A stretch of DNA of 64,000 nt from an uncultured Rhizobiaceae bacterium. Lineage in GTDB: Bacteria; Pseudomonadota; Alphaproteobacteria; Rhizobiales; Rhizobiaceae. The position numbers and the translations under genes are program-made. The notes beneath the pieces are model-generated. The model was not told the origin of the DNA, searched no databases, and worked only from the letters and a program-made list of their open reading frames with translations. Shown here piece by piece: positions 26,416-36,278 of the stretch (its first letter is position 1; every line of letters begins with the position of its first letter). The stretch spans positions 1 through 64,000 of the forward strand of contig CATQIJ010000001.1 in assembly GCA_958296345.1 (NCBI GenBank). The letters run 5' to 3'.

Positions 26416-26640
26416 ATGTCTTGACTACCAAGTTTAGAAACAGAGACCCCTGAAGCTGGGTTTGAATTGGCGATAAAACTTTCCCGCATGGCTGTAAAGA
26501 TTACGCAACCCGATGATGACGCAAGAAATCGGATGCGCCCTGATTATGCTAATAATGCGGACAGCCTTACAATGGTGTCCGGTGTAGTAGTAGCCGCAAA
26601 TTTTCAAACAGTTGCTCAAGCAAATAATTTCTGGCGTTAA
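26416..26640 (+). pseudogene. Broken gene divergent from marR-like regulator
   Basis: A strong ribosome site (AAAGGAGATAAAT) precedes ATG TCT TGA, so translation would stop after two codons. The same frame then stays open for 72 codons to TAA, encoding LPSLETETPEAGFELAIKL and ending ANNFWR. The open frame and the good start suggest a real gene inactivated by a nonsense change or truncated. I do not recognise the product. No SECIS-like hairpin is evident, so selenocysteine is unlikely. Confidence 0.45.
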
Positions 26641-26753
26641 TAGAATCACGAAGTAGTTGCGGGGCAAAATATATTGGATACGTATTGGTTCAATACAAAC
26701 ATTGAATTTATACGAACGATCGTCTGCTTCTGGCACATACCTGCCATAAGCAC

Positions 26754-28166
26754 TTAACTCTCAAAATGCGTGACGCCGCGTCTGTCTTCATCAATCTTAA
26801 GCGATGAATGAAATGGGTCGTGTGCTCTTTGTTGGCAGTTGTGCCTTGGGCACAGTCTACAGTTCACACCCACCTCAGTAACTGATTGTGTTGAGACTGA
26901 ATCTTGCTCTCGTCCATAGATTAATTCAGGCGCATATTGCACTGGGCAACCAAGAGAAATTGCTAAGCGTTTGTCTTCTGTTGAATACCGGATAGCGGGT
27001 CTGTCTACGGTTCTGTTGATCGTCAAATATCGGCTGTGATCTGGCATCTCAACAGTTTGCGTTAAAATACGGCTTGGTACTCGGAAACAATAATGCACAT
27101 CGAGCTTTGGACAAGCCCCGCCAAACCGCGCCAATTGTATTGGGGTTACATTAAAGCGTTTTGATACGTTCCCTCCTCTATCAACTCTTAAGAAAAAGAA
27201 AGGAATGCCGCGCTTACCTGGCCTTTGGAGTGTCGTTAAACGGTGGCAAACCTGTTCGTAAGAGACTGAGAAATACGCAGCCAATCTCTCAATATCATAT
27301 TTAGTTCTCACCGCTTCTTCATAAAACTCAGCGTAGGGCATCAAGATTGCAGCGGCAAAATAATTTGCAAGTTCAACACGGCATCGCGATGCAGCCAGTT
27401 CATTTTTATGGATGGCTTTTGGGAGCTGTTCATTTATGAGTTCATCATACTGAATAAGAGCAATCATATGCGCTAACTGAAAGACTTTGTTTTGATGATC
27501 TAGCCCATCTGACAGTAATAGCTGCCGTTTTTCGCGATCATAATAACGCAATGATTTGCCAAGCACTTCGTCGCGAACTAACTTAATTTCAATATTTAAC
27601 GTTTTAACAAGATGCCTTTTAAAAGCTGAATAAATCTCTTCCCGATCAGGAATAAATTCTACACAAGATTTTTCAGCAAGTTTTTCAAGCGCACCAAAAT
27701 AATTATTGTTACTGTGGAAAAAATCATGGGTGCTTTGTTCTACCCCAAGATTATTATCATCATTTGATGATATATATTCGTTTTGCTCGGCTAGTTTCTC
27801 ACCATATGCACGATAAGCGTTAAAGATACTCACCATGCCATTCATTAGGTTAGGTGAACCTTCTAAGGCAGAGCGAAGCTCTTCAATATCTGGAAGGGTT
27901 TCCCCAAAAGCTGGATCTTTTGTGATCTGACGTAAGTCTGAAAGTGCTACACCGCTATCTGTATTCGTAAGCTCTCGCCAGTTAAGGCCAAAGCTATCAG
28001 ATAATGTGATTAGAAATTTCAAAGATGCGGGGCGTTGATTTCTCTCAAGTAAATTTATGTAGCTAGCGCTCACACCAAGCTCACTCGCCATCATAGCTTG
28101 GGTGAGCTGACGCGATTGTCGCAATTCCCTTAGCTTGGGACCAATGAATACTTTTTCTCCTGCCAT
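26754..28166 (-). CDS. ScfR-type XRE regulator with IrrE-like and short-chain acyl domains
   Basis: A 470-residue regulator of the RamB/ScfR type that responds to short-chain acyl-CoA metabolism. The N-terminus (about 10-65) is a helix-turn-helix: RELRQSRQLTQAMMASELG and ASYINLLERNQRP. An IrrE/ImmA-like middle holds ELANYFAAAILMPYAEFYEE; the metallopeptidase HEXXH is not evident. The C-terminal domain carries a Cys cluster, VNCRLCPRHNCQQRAHDP, likely metal-binding. It is adjacent to the aminotransferase operon, a plausible target, together with self-regulation. Confidence 0.88.
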   Translation of the reverse strand: MAGEKVFIGPKLRELRQSRQLTQAMMASELGVSASYINLLERNQRPASLKFLITLSDSFGLNWRELTNTDSGVALSDLRQITKDPAFGETLPDIEELRSALEGSPNLMNGMVSIFNAYRAYGEKLAEQNEYISSNDDNNLGVEQSTHDFFHSNNNYFGALEKLAEKSCVEFIPDREEIYSAFKRHLVKTLNIEIKLVRDEVLGKSLRYYDREKRQLLLSDGLDHQNKVFQLAHMIALIQYDELINEQLPKAIHKNELAASRCRVELANYFAAAILMPYAEFYEEAVRTKYDIERLAAYFSVSYEQVCHRLTTLQRPGKRGIPFFFLRVDRGGNVSKRFNVTPIQLARFGGACPKLDVHYCFRVPSRILTQTVEMPDHSRYLTINRTVDRPAIRYSTEDKRLAISLGCPVQYAPELIYGREQDSVSTQSVTEVGVNCRLCPRHNCQQRAHDPFHSSLKIDEDRRGVTHFES

Positions 28167-28232
28167 TAGGCGAGATTGCTTTGATTCAATCTAAATGTCA
28201 ATTTTGTAAACGAAAGCATTGCTAAAAACACT

Positions 28233-28271
28233 AAAAAGCCGCAAACGTGAATTGGAGAACACGCTTGCGGC
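28233..28271 (-). terminator. Rho-independent terminator after the aminotransferase operon
   Basis: On the minus strand a 12-base stem with one mismatch (GCCGCAAGCGTG with CACGTTTGCGGC) and a ten-base loop is followed by TTTTT. It closes the two-gene operon above it. Confidence 0.85.
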
Positions 28272-28327
28272 CAAATAAGAACTGAGATCAATCGGGGTAG
28301 ACACCAGTTCAAAGTTCATAAATTTTA

Positions 28328-28762
28328 TCAGCCAAACACACCAAACTTTGCAGCAGAAGACGCCTGCACCTGAGGCTGATCATACGGCTTGATAACATCA
28401 CCTTTTCCAGTTTCTACAACGTAAAATACCTTACTCTCGAACGGAATGTTGTAAATATTACAAAGCTTAGCAACTTGGGGTACGTCATCAGCAACAAGCA
28501 GAGTATTTCCCTCATATTCTTGAAGCATTTCACACAAATGCACCTCTTCACATGGACCAACATCATTTAAATCCATAGCCATCTGATCATAACTGATGAA
28601 ATGATTACGGAGGCGCTTTAGCACTTCTTCCTCAACAGGACGAGCACGCCCCTCTTCACAGCGACGGATATCAATCACATGATTATGCTTAAAACCTCCA
28701 TCTGTAAGAATTTCAGAAAGCTCAACTGTACGCGCAATTGTTACAATAGAATTCGTATTCAT
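28328..28762 (-). CDS. Conserved-looking hypothetical protein paired with aminotransferase
   Basis: A 144-residue soluble protein that I do not recognise by family. The arrangement NHVIDIRRCEEGRARPVEEE, then YDQMAMDLNDV, then EYEGNTLLVADDVPQVAKLC vaguely follows a rhodanese/dual-specificity-phosphatase fold, with the place of the catalytic Cys loop taken by VADDVPQ, so it would be inactive as such. The start at MNTNSIV has GGAGAAG upstream. It starts 10 bases after the aminotransferase stop and is followed by a terminator; the two genes form one operon. Confidence 0.8.
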   Translation of the reverse strand: MNTNSIVTIARTVELSEILTDGGFKHNHVIDIRRCEEGRARPVEEEVLKRLRNHFISYDQMAMDLNDVGPCEEVHLCEMLQEYEGNTLLVADDVPQVAKLCNIYNIPFESKVFYVVETGKGDVIKPYDQPQVQASSAAKFGVFG

Positions 28763-28772
28763 AATCTTCTCC

Positions 28773-29975
28773 TTATGCCGCAATACTTTTTAGAGCAGCG
28801 TCCGTGTTGATGAATGTTTCTTGGGCAGCAGCAACACCTGAACCAAGCTCGATATTTATTCCACAATCACGCATGGCCATTTCAGAACCTGCAAGAGCTT
28901 GCAAAACCATGATTTCATTAAGATCGCCTAGATGCCCAATGCGGAATACTTTACCAGCGACTTTACTAAGCCCAGCTCCCAAAGACATATTGTATTTGTA
29001 GTAGGCAGTCTTCGCGACTTCCGCGCTATCAAATCCCTCTGGAACCATAATAGCAGACACTGTATCTGAATAGTTTTCTGGGTTCCGAGCACAAAGGTCG
29101 AGCCCCCAAGCATGAACTCCTGCACGAACTGCCTGCGCTAATCGTGTGTGACGCAATATTACGTTTTCCAAGCCTTCTTCAAAGATAAAGTCAAGCGATG
29201 CGCGAAGGCCATGAAACATCTGCGTTGCAGGTGTATATGGGAAATGCCCCGTAACATTTGTTTTCATCATATCATCGTAGGACAAGAACGTACGCGGTAA
29301 ATTAGCTTCACCGCGCAACTCCATTGCTTTTTGACTTACAGCAACAATTGCTAACCCAGTTGGAAGCATGAAGCCTTTTTGTGAACCCGAGACAGCAACA
29401 TCGACGCCCCATTCATCCATACGAAAGTCAAGAGAACCAATAGAACTAACAGCATCTACGCATAAAAGAGCTGGATGATCTAAATCATCAAGAATAGCCC
29501 GTATCTCTGCGATGTCAGATACAACGCCTGTGGCTGTTTCATTGTGGCAAGCAAATACGCCCTTGATTTGATGGTTCGTATCTTTTTCAAGAATCTCGCG
29601 ATACTCAACATGCGGAACACCTAATCCCCACTCTACTTCGCAATGATGAACATCAAGGCCAAAACGCTGCGCCATATCAACCCAAAGCATTGAGAATTGA
29701 CCAAAACTCGACATCAATACTTTTTCGCCTGTACTAAAGAGATTCGATACCGCAGATTCCCAGCCAGCTGTACCAGAGCCAGGGAACATAAAAACTTCAG
29801 CAGTTTCTGTTTTGAAAACTTTTTTAAGGTCGGAAAAAATTGGAAGTGTTAGCTCGCCAAAATCTGGCGCACGCATATCCTGCATTGACACATTAAGAGC
29901 CTGACGAACACAATCAGGGATATTTGCTGGGCCAGGAATAAACAACCCAGTTTTGCCGTTCGTATTTTTTTGCAT
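28773..29975 (-). CDS. Class V aminotransferase, glyoxylate-aminotransferase type (BhcA-like)
   Basis: PLP aminotransferase of the serine/alanine/aspartate-glyoxylate group. Motifs: FIPGPANIPDCVRQAL, MFPGSGTAGWESAVSN, HNETATGVVSDI, LLCVDAVSSIGSLDFRMDEW, and the PLP Lys in SGSQKGFMLPTGLA. From memory it resembles aspartate-glyoxylate aminotransferase BhcA of the beta-hydroxyaspartate cycle more than plain serine-glyoxylate enzymes, including LGSGVAAAQE at the C-terminus. The other bhc genes are not in this window. Start chosen at MQKN after GGAGGAG. Confidence 0.88.
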   Translation of the reverse strand: MQKNTNGKTGLFIPGPANIPDCVRQALNVSMQDMRAPDFGELTLPIFSDLKKVFKTETAEVFMFPGSGTAGWESAVSNLFSTGEKVLMSSFGQFSMLWVDMAQRFGLDVHHCEVEWGLGVPHVEYREILEKDTNHQIKGVFACHNETATGVVSDIAEIRAILDDLDHPALLCVDAVSSIGSLDFRMDEWGVDVAVSGSQKGFMLPTGLAIVAVSQKAMELRGEANLPRTFLSYDDMMKTNVTGHFPYTPATQMFHGLRASLDFIFEEGLENVILRHTRLAQAVRAGVHAWGLDLCARNPENYSDTVSAIMVPEGFDSAEVAKTAYYKYNMSLGAGLSKVAGKVFRIGHLGDLNEIMVLQALAGSEMAMRDCGINIELGSGVAAAQETFINTDAALKSIAA

Positions 29976-30015
29976 TGCACACTCCTCCATCTGTTAGTGA
30001 GAAGATGTAGCCAAG

Positions 30016-30083
30016 TTGTAAAAAAACAAACTTAAATGATGTAAATATGTATGCATTGTAATTTACAAAAATTACACTTGTAA
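30016..30083. promoter_or_regulatory. TTGTAA repeat cluster upstream of the aminotransferase operon
   Basis: Three TTGTAA (30016, 30056, 30078) and one inverted TTTACAA (30062) lie 40-110 bases upstream of the aminotransferase start. A related TTTGTAAA occurs at 28203, just upstream of the ScfR-type gene. This suggests a shared operator for that regulator (inference); AT-richness makes chance repeats possible. Confidence 0.4.
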
Positions 30084-30095
30084 GCTTTGTATGTA

Positions 30096-32103
30096 TTATA
30101 ATGATGTTCTAAAAAACGCAGTCAATGGTTGCTTTACTCGCTTAATAACATACTCAGAGCCCCAAGTTGATAAATGCCCGGCATCTGAATAAAGCGGTAT
30201 TCCATCCTTGTTGAAGTTTGCACAACGTCCCACACTTTCATCACACATAACATCTGTAGGGGTAATGAATGGTATTCCATGTATTTGTAGAGCTGCGTCA
30301 AGCAAGGCATTAAATTCAGGAGCGTGCGTGATTGCAGATGTTCCGCAGGATTTGTTTGCAATCACTAGCCCTAAACAAGTTAATGGATTACCAATTTCTC
30401 CAAAGCGATTTACCTGCCCCATTACCAGCACACGTCCTTTACCAAGGTAGTTTTCAACCTTAAGTATTTCCTGCGCAAGAAAAGCGACATGTTCCTCCGA
30501 GGTGGCTAATTTCACTAACTCTTTTGTTTTTGTATTAAAACACCTCTGCCTCGCCCACCAAGCCTGACCTATGATTACGAGATCACTTGAATTTTTCAAC
30601 AACTCAAGCTCTTTAATTTTTGCTTCGACAAATTTAGAATCTTGAAATTTTCCTGCATAACAAAAATCAATCGTACTAAAGCGACATCGATTATCTATGT
30701 GGGTAAACTTTACATCCGGAAAAGTCTTTGCAAGTCCATAAGCATATTGCTGCGAATGAGAGTCGCCAATAAAATATACGTTGTTGCTTTGCTCTGAGTT
30801 AACAGAACATAGTCTATTTGGTTTGCAGACATGACCACCATAATATTTCAGATGAAATTCTCTAGGGTTACTTATTTGCTGAAAGATTTGACGTTTGTCA
30901 GACTCTAGACGCCAAAGCCACCCATTATTCGCCCATATGTTTGCCGTAAGAATAGTAAAAACAAGACACAGAGATGAAGCTCCAGCAACAAAGTAACTAT
31001 TTGGCATTGAGGCCTCAAGAACAGGCTTTAAAGGCTTACGCCATCTTTGCTCAATGAACTTGTAAATCAATGTCGCGAGTAAAATTGAAACAAGCCCAAT
31101 TAGTAACTTCTCAAGTGAAGTTAGTTTCACAAGTATAACATATTTATAAAAGACAATTACTGGCCAGTGAACGAGGTACAAAGAGTAACTAATCAGGCCG
31201 ACTGCCACAGCAATCTTATTTCTCAATAATACGCCTGAGTATTTTGGATCATTGGCAAAGATTATCATAACAGTGCCAAGACAAGGAATAAGCGCATTAT
31301 AACTCGGGAAGGTAACTTCTTCAGTAAACAAGAAGACAGGTACTAAGATCATCGCGAGACCCACTAAGAATATCACTTCGTTTACCGCATTATTTTTGAT
31401 TTTCTTATCTACGAAGAAAACCAGTAGCGCACCCAGCCCCAACTCGAAATTTCTAAATGGCCCAAGATAAAACATTGCAGCTCGAATGTTTTCTAGATTA
31501 TCATTTGAGGTATTAGGATTGAAGTATTGAACTACCTTTTGATCAAAACCAAGATTGAGCAACAAACTACTAAGAATTATAAAAACCAAAACCTTCACAA
31601 CCGAAGATATGCCAAATCTAGTTACAAAAAATAAAACTGTTATTGGCCAGATAAGGTAAAACTGCTCTTCAACACTCAATGACCAAGTATGCAGAACAGG
31701 GTTTAACTTTAAACCTGCATCAAAATAACCTGCCTCGCGCCAGAAATAGATGTTTGAAACACTAAAATACTATGAAAAGCACTAGCGCCAAAGTTCTCAA
31801 GATCATGAGGCGCGTATAAACCAACAGCGATAATTATCGACACCCCAAGCACCGTTAAAAATGCAGGAAACAATCTTCGAAATCGCCTTACATAAAAATT
31901 CGAAAATGAAAAACTTCCTGTTTACTTAACTTCTTCTACGATGAGGCGCGTTATCAAAAACCCGCTGATTACAAAAAATATATCAACGCCAATAAAGCCG
32001 CCTGAAAAAAAACAGCAATGTCTAAATGAAACAAGAGCACACTTAAAACTGCAATAGCCCGTAAGCCATCAATATCAGGTCTGTAATTTACCGCTGTAGA
32101 CAT
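30096..32103 (-). pseudogene. Acyltransferase-3/SGNH O-acetyltransferase, degenerate copy
   Basis: OafA-type membrane acyltransferase that would O-acetylate a surface polysaccharide: an acyltransferase-3 membrane domain followed by a C-terminal SGNH domain (NVYFIGDSHSQQYAYGLAK; DAGHLSTWGSEY). The ATG at 32103 gives MSTAVNYRPDIDGLRAIAVL, but the frame is lost at an A8 run (32005-32012), stopped by TAA after VEEVK, and shifted again near 31764-31767. Only the part from 31679 on is open. It lies seven bases downstream of a closely similar paralogue. Confidence 0.88.
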
Positions 32104-32110
32104 TTAATTC

Positions 32111-34045
32111 TCATCTCTTACTCTGGAAAAACTTCGCTAATGGTTTTTCAAATCGTTTTACCAAATATTGAGACCCCCACGTTGATAAATGGCGCCAATC
32201 AGAAAACAACGGCATACCGCTTGAATTCATATTGATACAAGCACCTTTTTTACACATTACATCTGTTGGGCTTAGAAACTGAATTTCTCGCACCTTCATT
32301 TCGACGGCAAATAGGCGGTTGAACTTAATTACAAATCCACCGCGCGACGTTTCACAATTTCTTACTTTTATGGGCAAGCCCATGCAAGATAATGGACTGG
32401 TACGCCGACCAAAACGATGCACCTGCCCCATCACTAGCACCCTGTCTTTTCCTAGCGTTTTAATGACTTCATCAATTTCACGTGCCAGAAACTCAACATA
32501 ATTTTCAATGGTTGCAAACGTTATCAATTCTTTGGTTTTTGTATTAAAATGCTTTGGTCGATTACCCCAATTTTGGGCAATGATGATTTTATCTGAAGTC
32601 TTTTTAAGAAACTTAAAATCAGTAGCTTTACGTTCTACAAAATTAGATTCTTGATATTGCCCTGCATAGCAATAATCGAACGTACTGTACTCACAACGAT
32701 TATCTAAGTGCGTGCATTTATAGTCTGAAAATTTTTTTGCTAATCCGTATGCATAGGCGTGAGAATGCGAGTCCCCAATAAAGTAAATGTTGGGTTCTTT
32801 ATCTGCATTGACGGAGCATAATAGGTGTGGCTTACAATTTCTGCCCCCATAGTAATTCACATGAAACTTGCCTGGGCTTTTTATTTTTGAAAGTATAGCA
32901 CTGCGTCTTTCATCAATACGCCAAAGCCAACCATCATTGCCCCACATATTACCTGCGCACAAAATCACTGCAATTGAACTTGCGCCAATAACAGTGCCAA
33001 ACTTTACGTTTGGCATCGCTAAACTAATACTTTTAAGAGGTTTTCTAAACGGTTGCTCAATGAATTTATACATAAAGACTGCAAGCCAAACTGAAGCGCC
33101 TGCCAGCATAAACTGATCTGAAGCACTGAGCGGTTTTAAGTTTAAATATTTATAAAATGATATAATTGGCCAATGGACGAGATAGAGCGAATAACTGACA
33201 AGGCCGACGCCAACTGCTAATCTGTTATTTAGCAACCTACCTGTAACAACTGGATTACCTGCATAAATTATCAATACCGTACCAAGGCATGGCAAAAGCG
33301 CATTGTAACTTGGATAAATTATCTTATCCGTATATGTAAAAATAGAAATTAGAATCATTGTTATACCAATGATAAATAAGCCTTCATTTAGCAGTTTATT
33401 CTTCAGTCTATGATGGATGAAAAACACTAAAAGAGCACCTAGCCCCAATTCAAAATTACGAAACGGCCCGAGATAAAACATTGCTGCTCTAATATCTTCT
33501 AGGTTTTGGCTTGATGTACTGGGCCAAAAATAAAGTATAAAGCTCTGATCAAAAACCAAATTAAGCAACAAGCTTGATACAATGATTATAATCAGAACAT
33601 TTATTACGGCGCGCATACCCCATTTGGATGCTACAAAAAGAACCGGTGCTGGCCAGACCAAATAAAATTGTTCTTCAACACTTAAAGACCAAGTATGGAG
33701 TAACGGATTTAGTTTGATTGCATCATCAAAATATCCAGCCTCCTGCCAAAAATAAATATTTGAAATACTCAAGATTGCATGAAAAACTGAGCCACCAAGA
33801 TTCTGCAAATCCGCAGGTGAAAAAATGATCGTTGCAGCTAGAAGCGTTAAAACTAATATGAACAATAAAGCAGGAAAAAGCCTGCGTACCCGTCGTAAAT
33901 AGAAGTTCGCAAACGAAACAGCACCTGTCTTGTTAATTTCATCTACAATCAATCGAGTAATCAAAAAACCACTAATAACAAAGAAAACATCAACACCGAC
34001 AAAGCCGCCAGAAAATAGCGTAATATCAAGATGAAACATAAGCAC
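32111..34045 (-). CDS. Acyltransferase-3/SGNH O-acetyltransferase (damaged start)
   Basis: Paralogue of the next gene with an open frame of 644 residues: about ten membrane helices with HTWSLSVEEQFYLVWP and PLRxLRVRRF-type LRRVRRLFPALLF, then the SGNH domain with NIYFIGDSHSHAYAYGLAK and the catalytic DWRHLSTWGSQYL. The conserved N-terminus YRPDIDGLRAIAVF lies upstream in the same frame, but the expected ATG at 34108 is followed by AAA TCC TAA. The open frame therefore starts at GTG 34045, missing half of helix one. Activity is doubtful. Possible role: O-acetylation of surface polysaccharide. Confidence 0.85.
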   Translation of the reverse strand: MLMFHLDITLFSGGFVGVDVFFVISGFLITRLIVDEINKTGAVSFANFYLRRVRRLFPALLFILVLTLLAATIIFSPADLQNLGGSVFHAILSISNIYFWQEAGYFDDAIKLNPLLHTWSLSVEEQFYLVWPAPVLFVASKWGMRAVINVLIIIIVSSLLLNLVFDQSFILYFWPSTSSQNLEDIRAAMFYLGPFRNFELGLGALLVFFIHHRLKNKLLNEGLFIIGITMILISIFTYTDKIIYPSYNALLPCLGTVLIIYAGNPVVTGRLLNNRLAVGVGLVSYSLYLVHWPIISFYKYLNLKPLSASDQFMLAGASVWLAVFMYKFIEQPFRKPLKSISLAMPNVKFGTVIGASSIAVILCAGNMWGNDGWLWRIDERRSAILSKIKSPGKFHVNYYGGRNCKPHLLCSVNADKEPNIYFIGDSHSHAYAYGLAKKFSDYKCTHLDNRCEYSTFDYCYAGQYQESNFVERKATDFKFLKKTSDKIIIAQNWGNRPKHFNTKTKELITFATIENYVEFLAREIDEVIKTLGKDRVLVMGQVHRFGRRTSPLSCMGLPIKVRNCETSRGGFVIKFNRLFAVEMKVREIQFLSPTDVMCKKGACINMNSSGMPLFSDWRHLSTWGSQYLVKRFEKPLAKFFQSKR

Positions 34046-34284
34046 GCTAAATACTGCAATTGCTCTTAAGCCATCTATATCTGGACGGTAGGTTATTTAG
34101 GATTTCATGGATAAGCTCAGCGAGTTAAAATCATAACCTAGCAATATCCAAATAATGACTTGATTCCAACAATCTGGCTAAAATTAATAAAAATATTATA
34201 AATGTGGGATAAATATAGCTTGAAAGAACATAGAGAAATCATCCATACCTCGTTTGATTTCAACAACTTTTTTAGAGATATGAA

Positions 34285-34476
34285 ATGAAATCCAAAAAAT
34301 TATTTGTTGCAATACTCTGGCTTATTGCTAGTGCAGTATTTTTAATACTTTCTCTTGCCCATAATAATCAGCATTTACCATGGACTAGTCCTGCCACAAT
34401 ATACATGGTTTGTTGTTTTTTATGTACGGCAGGTTTCGGTAAAACCATGATCAGCCCTGGTGACAATAGCTTCTAA
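34285..34476 (+). CDS. Hypothetical small membrane protein
   Basis: A 63-residue frame with two predicted membrane helices (LFVAILWLIASAVFLILSLA and ATIYMVCCFLCTAGFG). AGAG lies just upstream of the ATG. No family recognised. It is isolated, convergent with the MttB-family gene. Confidence 0.55.
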   Translation: MKSKKLFVAILWLIASAVFLILSLAHNNQHLPWTSPATIYMVCCFLCTAGFGKTMISPGDNSF

Positions 34477-34512
34477 TTTATACAACAAAACCTCAAGCGA
34501 CATACCTTACTC

Positions 34513-36099
34513 CTAAAAATCAGTGGGTGCGCCACCTTCTTCTTTGCGCTTTATTACAAATGCTTCCAACTCCTCTCGAATTGTCTCATCCATTGGAGGG
34601 GCTTCAAATTCGTTCAAAATTTGTTTCCAAATTTTATTTGCACGCGTCACGGTAAGCTCTGCGCCACGGTCTTCCCAGTTTTCAAAATTTGACCAGTCAG
34701 ATAAAAATGGCGCATAAAATGCCGTTTCATATCTGTCTTGAGTATGCTGAATTCCAAAGAAGTGGCCACCGTGACCTACTTCTGCCATTGCATCTAAAGC
34801 AAGCTCACCTTCGTGCCATTTTACAGGCCCCATATAAGAGATGATTTGTTGGAGCTGTTCACAGTCCATGATGAATTTTTCATAGGATGCACAAAGCCCA
34901 CCTTCTAGCCAACCTGCAGCATGATAGACCATGTTCACGCCTGAAGTCATAGCAGCAAAGAGTGAATGAGAGCTTTCCCAAGTGGCTTGGTTATCAGGAG
35001 CATTAGAGACGCAGGTGTTGGATGCGCGAAGTGGGATATCGTAAAATCGCGCCATCTGCCCTGTCATTTGCGTTGTTCGCATATAGTCTGGCGTTCCAAA
35101 TGCAGGAGCCCCTGTTTTCATATCTACATTAGAGGAGAATGTTCCAATTGCAGCAGGACAGCCAGGGTTCACACATTGAATAAGCACAACAGCAATAAGC
35201 GCTTCTGCGATTGATTGGGCAACTGTTCCTGCAAGCGTAATTGGAGACATTGCACCAGCTAACGTGAAGGGCGTTACAATGGTTGGTTGTCCACGACGTG
35301 CAAGGCGCATAAGACCATCTAGCATTGGGTGGTCATGCTTCAACGGAGACGTAGAATTGATATTCGTATACATACGCGGACTTGCATCAAATTCTTCATG
35401 ACTAAGGCCACCTGCAATACGTGTCATCTCCATGACATCTTCTACACGCTCTTTACCGAGCGAATATGCGTGAACCACTTTATCAGTCAGTGTTAGTTTG
35501 TCATAAAGGCAATCTAAGTGACGAACAGAGGGATGTATATCCATCGGCTCTACTGGGTAGCCCCCAGCAAAATGTAGGCAATTAAAATACTGCGTAAGTT
35601 TGATGAAGTCCTGATAGGCCTTGCGGTTCCCAATTTTACGACCTTCATCAAGGTTAGAATAATTTGGCGGCGAAGAAACATTACCAAAGACCATATGGTT
35701 GCCACCGATAATAATCTTACGATCAACGTTTCTCGGTGTAATCGTAAATTGAGACGGAACTGTTTTTAGCTTTTCCATCACCATTTCACGGTCCATTTTA
35801 ACCAGTGCACTTTCTGCTGTGATTTTAGAAAGCTCTGCGCCATGAGCCTGAAGAATTTCTGCAGCTTCAACATTTAAAAACTCAATGCCAATTTCTTCTA
35901 AGACACGCATTGCTGTGTTGTGGATAGCCTCAACACCCTCTGGCGGGAGAGGTTCTGTTGGCTTGTCTGTATTTACAGGAATTGACCAAGGGATTTGATT
36001 AATAGCAGCACCCTGCCCACGCTTATTACCTGATCGACCACCAGATCTACGGCCACGTTTTGTAGTTGTTTCTTCAACTTGTGTCTCTTCTATAGACAT
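34513..36099 (-). CDS. MttB-family (trimethylamine methyltransferase-like) protein, non-pyrrolysine
   Basis: Corrinoid-dependent methyltransferase superfamily protein of 528 residues. After a basic Gly/Arg-rich tail (RGRRSGGRSGNKRGQG) come IHNTAMRVLEEIGIEFL, PRNVDRKIIIGGNHMVFGN, and the barrel with GTVAQSIAEALIAVVLIQ. No in-frame TAG is present, so it belongs to the non-pyrrolysine group, some of which demethylate glycine betaine or related amines. No corrinoid protein or RamA gene is adjacent. Start chosen at MSIEET with GGGAGAG upstream. Confidence 0.87.
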   Translation of the reverse strand: MSIEETQVEETTTKRGRRSGGRSGNKRGQGAAINQIPWSIPVNTDKPTEPLPPEGVEAIHNTAMRVLEEIGIEFLNVEAAEILQAHGAELSKITAESALVKMDREMVMEKLKTVPSQFTITPRNVDRKIIIGGNHMVFGNVSSPPNYSNLDEGRKIGNRKAYQDFIKLTQYFNCLHFAGGYPVEPMDIHPSVRHLDCLYDKLTLTDKVVHAYSLGKERVEDVMEMTRIAGGLSHEEFDASPRMYTNINSTSPLKHDHPMLDGLMRLARRGQPTIVTPFTLAGAMSPITLAGTVAQSIAEALIAVVLIQCVNPGCPAAIGTFSSNVDMKTGAPAFGTPDYMRTTQMTGQMARFYDIPLRASNTCVSNAPDNQATWESSHSLFAAMTSGVNMVYHAAGWLEGGLCASYEKFIMDCEQLQQIISYMGPVKWHEGELALDAMAEVGHGGHFFGIQHTQDRYETAFYAPFLSDWSNFENWEDRGAELTVTRANKIWKQILNEFEAPPMDETIREELEAFVIKRKEEGGAPTDF

Positions 36100-36278
36100 G
36101 ATCTCTCCCATGCATGTCATTATGTTTGAGACAAGTTTCGCATGAGTTATTCGAAATGCAATTGAAAAATACGACAGCATGTTCGGTTATGGAATAAAAG
36201 GGAGATTATCTCGCTAATCAAATCAAGATAAGCAAGTTATCGACTATTTATGAAATACTATTTTTAGTTGGCGGCTTA

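Noticed and set aside
26416-26430. Selenocysteine TGA at codon 3
   Set aside because: No convincing SECIS hairpin follows, the TGA is implausibly close to the start, and the product is not a known selenoprotein.
26434-26736. A 100-codon minus-strand frame
   Set aside because: It shadows the plus-strand broken gene, has no ribosome site and encodes an implausible composition.
28328-29975. Beta-hydroxyaspartate cycle operon
   Set aside because: Only the bhcA-like aminotransferase is present; the dehydratase, aldolase and iminosuccinate reductase are not in the window.
30000-30110. CRISPR-like short repeats
   Set aside because: TTGTAA repeats are short and irregularly spaced, consistent with operator sites, not with a CRISPR array.
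34513-36099. Pyrrolysine-containing trimethylamine methyltransferase
   Set aside because: The MttB-family frame contains no in-frame TAG, so it is of the non-pyrrolysine type.
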